DNA of 64,000 nt from contig NC_039367.1 in NCBI RefSeq assembly GCF_003573695.1, forward strand, positions 27,552,442 to 27,616,441. The letters are read 5' to 3'. The first letter of the stretch is position 1, and the number at the start of each line of letters is the position of its first letter. The translations under genes were made by a program, and so were the position numbers. Source of the stretch: Papaver somniferum. Lineage: Eukaryota > Streptophyta > Magnoliopsida > Ranunculales > Papaveraceae. The notes beneath the pieces are model-generated. The model did not search any database and was not told the origin of the DNA. It saw only the letters and a list, made by a program, of their open reading frames with translations. Below, piece by piece: positions 58,215 through 64,000 of this stretch.

Positions 58215-58701
58215 CTCCCGTACCAGACGGGCGATGAACCGCTGTAGTCGACTTGGGCCACTGACTCCGGTGTCAGTGTGCGAACCCGAGGGGCGAGACG
58301 ATATTGTAATCGTCGTCCTTCCCTGCAAACAGTTTATATTTAATTATTATTTTCTTATAACCTTTCCGTAGGGTTTAAAATTAAAATAATTGTCCCGATT
58401 GTCCAAAGAAAAGAAATAAAAATAATAATAATAATAATTACAAAAAAAAAACAAATGGAAAGTCTCTTAAAAAAATAATTCTGTCTTTTTTTTTCCTCTT
58501 TTTTTTTTTCTGCTTTGTCTTTTTTCCTTCTCTTTTAGCTTTAAGCTTTGATTCCAAGGTCTTTAGTATCCAACTTCAAACCTGTAATACAATGACACAC
58601 CCAAAGAGACGTAAAAAGAACAAATGGAATAATAAAAAAAATAAAATAATAAAAACCTAAAAATTCTACCTAAGCACAATTCCGCGTCGGCGGCGCCAAA
58701 A

Positions 58702-59696
58702 TGATTAAAGATTTTTGATGGGGTTGTAGTAAATAGGATTCGTTTCAGACTTGTGAAGGAAATGGAATTTTTAGATTTAATAAAATTATATATACAAAAA
58801 TATTAACAATGGGTGAGAGGTATTTGGACTAAGGATTTGGCTGAATTCACTACACAAGGTTCATTCATATATTCTTTGACAATTAAAACTCAATAAAATT
58901 AACATAGACTCTGATTTTGTCAAGATAAATTCTTAAAACATTTATTGTAAGTCCTAAGCATGATGTATCAAAACAACTTAGCTAACCATACATCATCAAA
59001 TTAAATAACAACCAATTAATTCAAATCATATTTCAATTTTAAATTAATGCAAAAGTCATAAAAAAAGAATAAAATAAATTTACCCGTGTATGAAATGCAC
59101 CCTCCTCCGTCGTCCCAGTGTTGGGTTTAGCTCATCATGATAAAAACACGCTCAAAATATTTATTTATTGCTCAAATGGTGTTTACAATGAAGAGAAGAA
59201 GAGAAAATGGTGTAAACAGCTAATGTGCGACCCACAGAAAGCGTCACAAAAGAACGATAAAAGAGAAGTGATGTTGTCGCTGTGGTTCCAAGACCCACAC
59301 CTACGACCCACGGATGTCCGTCTTAGATATTGTTGATAAACGACTGTCCCTGCGAGTATGTTCTTCGTGTTCTTGGTGTTCTTCATCATCAGCAGCAGCA
59401 GAAACAGAGTTTCATCAACTCTTGATTTCTGCTTCTCTGGACCTCCTCTCGACCCCAAACTCTCGACAATATTCTGTTTGAAAATGAAGAAGAAGTTGGT
59501 GACCCTATCCAAAGTGCAGGTGCCTTTATTAATTTTCTCAGAGAGGTGCATGCATCACTATTCGAGCAACTTTTTACACATAAGTGTATTTCTCTAAAAA
59601 CACCTACACAAACATAAAAACATCATAATAAGTACAAAATCAAGCACTAACAATAGAGACACTGAGGACAAATTAGACACATAAATGCGTCTATCA
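58702..59696 (-). repeat. Element B 5' LTR
   Basis: 995 bp, near-identical partner of 53844-54836. Confidence 0.9.
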
Positions 59697-59701
59697 AATA
59701 T

Positions 59702-60569
59702 ACTACACTTTTTATAGTTGTTAGGCATCATGTTGAAAAACTCTGCAATAATGAAGCAGACAGAACAATCATATGTTACAATATATAAATTGTAGCTCAT
59801 GAGTACAAATACCATGTCTTTGTTCCATATGAAATGTACATTGACTAAAAATACTAGGTAACGACACATGTGAATAAGAGTAGTATATGTGGAAGCCAAT
59901 CTTAGGCATGATATCCAAGTAGATAGAGCTATATTTCATTAATGAGCCAAAGATACTTAACTAGTTAACTGCAATTAGGTAAGATGAAGCTTCATAAGTT
60001 GGCACTATCTTTGGTCCCGCAGAAAACCAAAGTCCATTAGCTGTCTCACCAGAACTGAGTATAATTGTAAGAAACAAGAAATCAATCAAGTAAGTGAAGT
60101 ACTTACCCGGTAATCTAGAAGGTACACAAGTTGATGCCAACCCAATTGTAGTCCACTTCCCACCAGTGCAATACCTCGCAAGTATAAATTGAGTGTCAAA
60201 TCCACAAATTTAAACTTAATAGTTTGAGTTTAACCAAGTGAAGTACTTACCAGGGATTGATATTTCCCCGACTGGCTACTACTGCTTCGACTGACCTTGT
60301 GTGAAGTCCCTGTGCATTTACATATAACATAACAAAAACCACCTACATATATATCCAAAATAAATGATGAACTGAAAGAAAATATCCATTAATAAGCCGG
60401 TTTGTGTTCACATATATATAAAAAAGTTACATTGGACCAAAAAAAGTTGCTTCAGATAAAGCTCTTTCTATGCACGGCTGCATAAGAGTATGCACATCAG
60501 TTAGCATACGTACAAAAGTGTGAACCACCAAAAAAATAAAAAATAAAGATCCTAGTAGTATGCACATCA
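59702..60569. other. CACTA interior between element B and the TnpA-like remnant
   Basis: No recognisable frame. The AT-rich sequence has the feel of introns and 3' UTR of the minus-strand transposase transcript. Confidence 0.4.
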
Positions 60570-60790
60570 TTCAGCATACATACGAAATTTGAACTGCGCA
60601 AGGGTTTTCCAAATATCATCCTTATACTTTGGAGGCACAACATCCCAGCTTTTATATGAAATAGGCACATGTGTACGAGCCAAGCCGTCTCTCCGGTGAC
60701 CTAATGTTGTTGCGTTCCTGGAAACTGGTTGTCCATATTCATTAACCTCAAAATAGGGAAAACCAAACAGAGCTAAAAGAGAGCATCCAC
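60570..60790 (-). pseudogene. CACTA TnpA-like (Transposase_24-type) remnant
   Basis: The minus strand reads NEYGQPVSRNATTLGHRRDG, then ARTHVPISYKSWDVVPPKYK and DDIWKTLAQF. This is the conserved DNA-binding-protein segment encoded downstream of TNP2 in plant CACTA elements. It ends at a splice-like border near 60590. Confidence 0.6.
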
Positions 60791-60925
60791 ATTAACAAAA
60801 GAGATCTACCTAACACCTCAAAAATAAGTGATCAAACAAATAAAAGCAAACAATTCACAAAAATATAGAAGTCATTGTATATAATTGTTGGGTAAGGTAA
60901 ATTACACAGTTTGAGCTGTGTAAGT

Positions 60926-61467
60926 TCAAACTATAGAATAAGTAATCATCAACTTTTTCAAATTCTCATTGTCAGTAAGAACTGACTGAAAAGATGTAGG
61001 AACTTCAAATTTATCTACTGAAGACGTTAACCGCTGTCGTGAGTGCAACACCACGTACCATCCCTCTTCAGTAAGATCCTTCGAGTAGAACACTTGAGTA
61101 GCTTCAGATGCAAGGATAAACGGCTCATCCACCAATGTATTTATGCTTTTCATTTTCGATAAGTTGACCTTTACAACCTTTGAAACTGCATCAACTTTGC
61201 AAGCATTCTTATCTCCAACATAACCCAATCACAGTAAAAAATAGTTTCTTCAAATTCTAAATAGTTCAAGATGATTATATCTTTAATGATACCATAATAA
61301 GTTATTTCTGCTTCCTCGGTCGACTTCGCTTGCAGTCTTGTAACAACTTTCATTGACACACCGTTTTTCTGTGATATATTCTTCACCCCAGAACATAGTT
61401 TACTAAAAGTAAACCCATTTACTTGGTATTGTTTATATGATTGTGCCTTGAAGAGTGGTCCTTGCAC
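60926..61467 (-). pseudogene. CACTA transposase DUF4216-like region
   Basis: Two overlapping frames read EAEITYYGIIKDIIILNYLEF, then IFYCDWVM, and further on DEPFILASEATQVFYSKDL. This is the order found in the C-terminal part of plant TNP2 proteins (YYG...L, CDW, DEPFILA). A frame change at about 61200 separates them. Confidence 0.65.
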
Positions 61468-61597
61468 GAGTCTCCAAAGTATTGAATCAGTTTCTTTGGC
61501 TTTTAATAACTATTATATAACATGGAAGAGTTAGTATCACAACCAAAACCATAATAATATGTATTCAAACCACTACTAAAAGCTTTAGGGTAACACA

Positions 61598-62184
61598 TTA
61601 CCTCATCGCGCAACCATAGATGAAAACTCTTTGAGGTCTAACCATTAGACGTGTCACCGTAAACATAAGAATCATACTTCCTACAGCCAATACCAATTCA
61701 AAGACTACAAAAACATGAAGTCTGATGCAAACATAATAATCAGACAACAACTCAATGTTAACTAACAAAAACAATGTACTAATATGCACGAAGTCACCAT
61801 CATGCTATTAGACTCTAACATGAATATTTTCATTTCTGTTGAGGAGGGACTAAACAGAATTCATATTTGAATAGATAAAAAAGAGTTAAGTAAGAGTTAC
61901 CTTTGCCAGTTATCTATTCCAACATACTTGGATAGGATCCAGTTGCGGCACTGTTCAAATTGTGCTCGAGTCAGAGTAATACTCATTCGAGAACTAAGAT
62001 GCATCTCATCGTCGCCATCATAGTCATCATCCAAAAAAGCCTGCCGAGTATGCTTATGAGTACCATCACCATCCTTTGACACGTCCTCCATAAGGTATAA
62101 GCTAGCTTCTCGCAGCGCATACCCTCTTGCAATGCACCCCTCAATGTACCTTTTATTGTGCACCAATCCTTTAAAACCTTTCAT
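61598..62184 (-). pseudogene. CACTA transposase middle part, split
   Basis: GFKGLVHNKRYIEGCIARGY (62180-62110) matches the KG-V-N--PEG-I segment after DUF4218. SSRMSITLTRAQFEQCRNWI follows, and a YDSYVYGDTSNG-like reading lies near 61680. Gaps between pieces have GT-AG-like borders, so these may be exons. Confidence 0.5.
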
Positions 62185-62304
62185 TAACCTACAAGAAAAG
62201 TTAACAGATCAGCAAGGATGATTAATAGTTCAATAATAACAATTCTCAACTTAAAAATTAAACAACAAAATAAGATGTTGTATTTACCTCTCAAAGGGGT
62301 ACAT

Positions 62305-62577
62305 TCACCTAAATCTGACCGGACCACCGATTAAAGCTTCATCGGCCAGATGAATCATCAGGTGGATACTAATAACAAAAAAGGATGGAGGAAAATACTT
62401 TTCTGTTACGCACATTGCTTCCACCAGACTAGCTTTTGTTTTTAGAAGTTCATCTCTATTAATAACCGTTGTGCACAAAATGTTGAAAAATATACTAATA
62501 TGGAGAAGAGAAACTCGCAGATCTTTAGGTAATGAAGTCTCAGTATGAACTAGCAATGGAAACAGAAATTGTATCAT
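62305..62577 (-). pseudogene. CACTA transposase DUF4218 region
   Basis: The reading contains LCTTVINRDEL and VTEKYFPPSFFVISIHLMIHL, then GPVRFR. The YFPPSFF...H(L/M)xxHL pattern is the DUF4218 signature in TNP2-type proteins. Confidence 0.75.
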
Positions 62578-62929
62578 TACATAGTAATCGTGTGACTTGA
62601 GAATTCTTTATCTCCTGTGGACTAATGCTCACGCAGTTGCGAAGATTGGAACAGAATTTAGAAGGCACCCTTAAGTTCTTCAGCACTGCATAAAAAGATA
62701 TTTTTTTCATCTTTTGCTAAGGCAAACGATCCATCTTTCATTGTTGTTTTACCAGTTGCACTATCCTCTTTCACCCATAACCGCTTTTAATACCCATCGC
62801 TTCCATATCTTTACGTGCATTTACACCATCTTTTGACTTACTATTACCCATGAGAGTGTTAACAATATGCTCAGTTATGTTCTTTTATGTATGTATAACA
62901 TCTGTACAATGACGGACTGCGTTCGATCC

Positions 62930-64000
62930 CTAATTCGGCAAATCATGAAGTATGGACCTTCGAGAAAATAATGAGTGGTCAGAAACATCTTCATCGACAC
63001 CCTGTTGCAAACTATCCGCTTCTGCTCCTCTTTTACGTTTCTTTGCTGGTGGTTTACCCTTACCCTGTTTACTTTTCATATTTTTCACCATCTCTTGAAC
63101 TTGCAATCCTGTTAGTGGCCATGGATCTTTACCATCTTCTACTCCTCCACTAATTTTTTTTTTGTCAAATCTGTACTTGTGTTGGGATGGCAACCATCTT
63201 CGGTGTCTCATATAACATATATTCTTACTATACGGCAGCCACTCTGAAACTGTTTCTTCACCACAGGTAGGACACGCATAATACCCATGAGTCACACATC
63301 CATCTAGAGTACCCAATGCCATAAAATCATGAATGGCCCATAACAACCTTGCCTTCAACAGAAATTCAGAGTTCGTGAAGCTGTCGAATGCCATAACATC
63401 ATCATTCCATAACTCTTTCAACTCCTCTATCAATGGTTGTAAGTAAACATCAATATCTTTACCTGGTGCTATCGGACCTGATATCAACAAACATAACATG
63501 GAGAATTCGCGCTTCATACACATCAAAGGAGAAAGGTTATACGGACACAGTATCACCGGCCAACAGCTGTAATTCAGACCAAAGCATCCATTTGGATTGA
63601 AGCCGTCAGTTGTTATCCCAAGAGTAACATTCCGTGCTTCCTTAGCAAATTCAGGACAGAAATTATCCGCACACCGCCAAGCTGTAGAATCCACCGGATG
63701 ACGCATGATATTAACATCTCTCCGTGGTCTAGAATTCCAAAGCATTGCCTCTGTTATCCATGGTATACTATAAAGTCTTTTTATCCTTACAATTTTGGAA
63801 AATGCCTTAACGTTTTTTGCGCAACTTGCGTAAGTTTTCTCTCATCATTAAAAACTCTTACATACCGAGGTTCTTGACATACAGGACACTTCACCAATGA
63901 ACTATTATCCTTCCAATAAAGTATACAGTCATTTACACAAGCATCATAAGTCACATAATCCATCCCCAGCTCTTTGATAATCTTCTCGATATCTGGATAC
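62930..64000 (-). CDS. CACTA TNP2-type transposase (Transposase_21), partial
   Basis: Cut-and-paste transposase of En/Spm elements. From the window edge the minus strand reads YDACVNDCILYWKDN and CPVCQEPRY, the zinc-binding head. After a frameshift at about 63840 it reads FSKIVRIKRLY and an open frame to 62930 with HPVDSTAWR, TTDGFNPNG, WPVILCPYNLSP, the acidic catalytic region with LISGPIAPGKDIDVYLQPLI, and CPTCGEETVSEWLP, then a Lys-rich tail. The stop at 62930 precedes the DUF4218 region, which may be a separate exon. The N-terminus lies outside the window. The frameshift makes function unlikely. Confidence 0.82.

Larger units (their letters stand above)
53844..59696 (-). mobile_element. 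Element B: complete Tat-like non-autonomous LTR retrotransposon
   Basis: The 3' LTR is 53844-54836 and the 5' LTR 58702-59696, nearly identical to each other, with a perfect 5-bp AATAT duplication (53839-53843, 59697-59701). The tRNA-Asp-type primer site GGCGCC follows the 5' LTR and the polypurine tract AAGTTTGAGGGTATT precedes the 3' LTR (minus strand). The internal 3.9 kb encode one family protein in two in-frame parts and no pol. It must be mobilised in trans. It is the best-preserved member of the family in the window. Confidence 0.92.
52570..64000 (-). mobile_element. Autonomous-type CACTA (En/Spm) transposon, right end outside window, split by element B
   Basis: The left terminus CACTACACCAAATTTTGGG starts at 52570 and is followed by a dense field of GTAACGG/CCGTTACGAA repeats in both orientations up to about 52860, the subterminal zone. 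On the minus strand the part right of element B carries the TNP2-type transposase, DUF4218/DUF4216-like regions and a TnpA-like region. Element B (53844-59696) interrupts it. Without B the visible part is about 5.6 kb. Frames are broken, so this copy is probably dead. Confidence 0.8.

Overview
The window is nuclear DNA from a flowering plant. It is AT-rich, has spliced genes with GT-AG introns, and is filled with plant transposon lineages (Copia/SIRE-like and Tat-like LTR elements, an L1-type LINE, CACTA and hAT DNA transposons). The species cannot be fixed from sequence alone. No rRNA, tRNA or CRISPR array was seen. Only one host gene looks complete: a ten-exon polygalacturonase (GH28) on the minus strand at 24794-33891. 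Its third intron holds a 6.5-kb Copia element inserted 8 bp past the splice donor, yet every exon still joins in frame to give 395 codons. Two features need attention: the catalytic GDD motif reads V-D-D, and the start codon is the last three bases of exon 1.

Layout. 1-3225: a gene-fragment-carrying repeat with pieces of LST8 and of a SPOUT1/C9orf114-type methyltransferase, introns retained. 3232-9632: eroded SIRE-like Copia pieces (gag zinc knuckle, a 2.5-kb LTR, a 3' non-coding region with polypurine tract, and a second partial LTR). 9633-15660: element A, a Tat-like non-autonomous LTR element. 15661-19606: a CACTA-like element with its left end missing. 19611-20556: a hAT element with a perfect 8-bp duplication, sitting on the CACTA edge. 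20565-24124: LTR pieces and a Copia reverse transcriptase/RNase H pseudogene. 24794-33891: the polygalacturonase with its nested Copia. 34722-42330: a LINE with a 15-bp target duplication and a 3.2-kb non-coding 5' region made partly of tandem units. 44285-47721: a non-autonomous CACTA carrying a 162-bp hAT MITE. 48069-48390: a prolyl 4-hydroxylase 3' fragment. 48702-52569: a Copia 3' end split by a solo LTR (50449-52026). 52570 to the window end: a CACTA element with TNP2-type transposase on the minus strand, split by element B (53844-59696), an intact relative of element A.

Most of the genes are transposon genes. The best leads are: (i) a 14-nt perfect complementarity between U5 and the primer-binding position of the nested Copia, where no initiator-Met primer site is visible; (ii) the same Copia has one in-frame amber codon exactly between gag and the protease active site; (iii) the Tat-like family A/B/solo LTR encodes an unusual conserved protein instead of pol and keeps a 561-bp leader intron of identical length in two copies; (iv) the polygalacturonase questions above. 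Coordinates of LTR, TSD and exon boundaries were read by eye and are usually exact to the base; family names rest on remembered protein motifs, not on a search.
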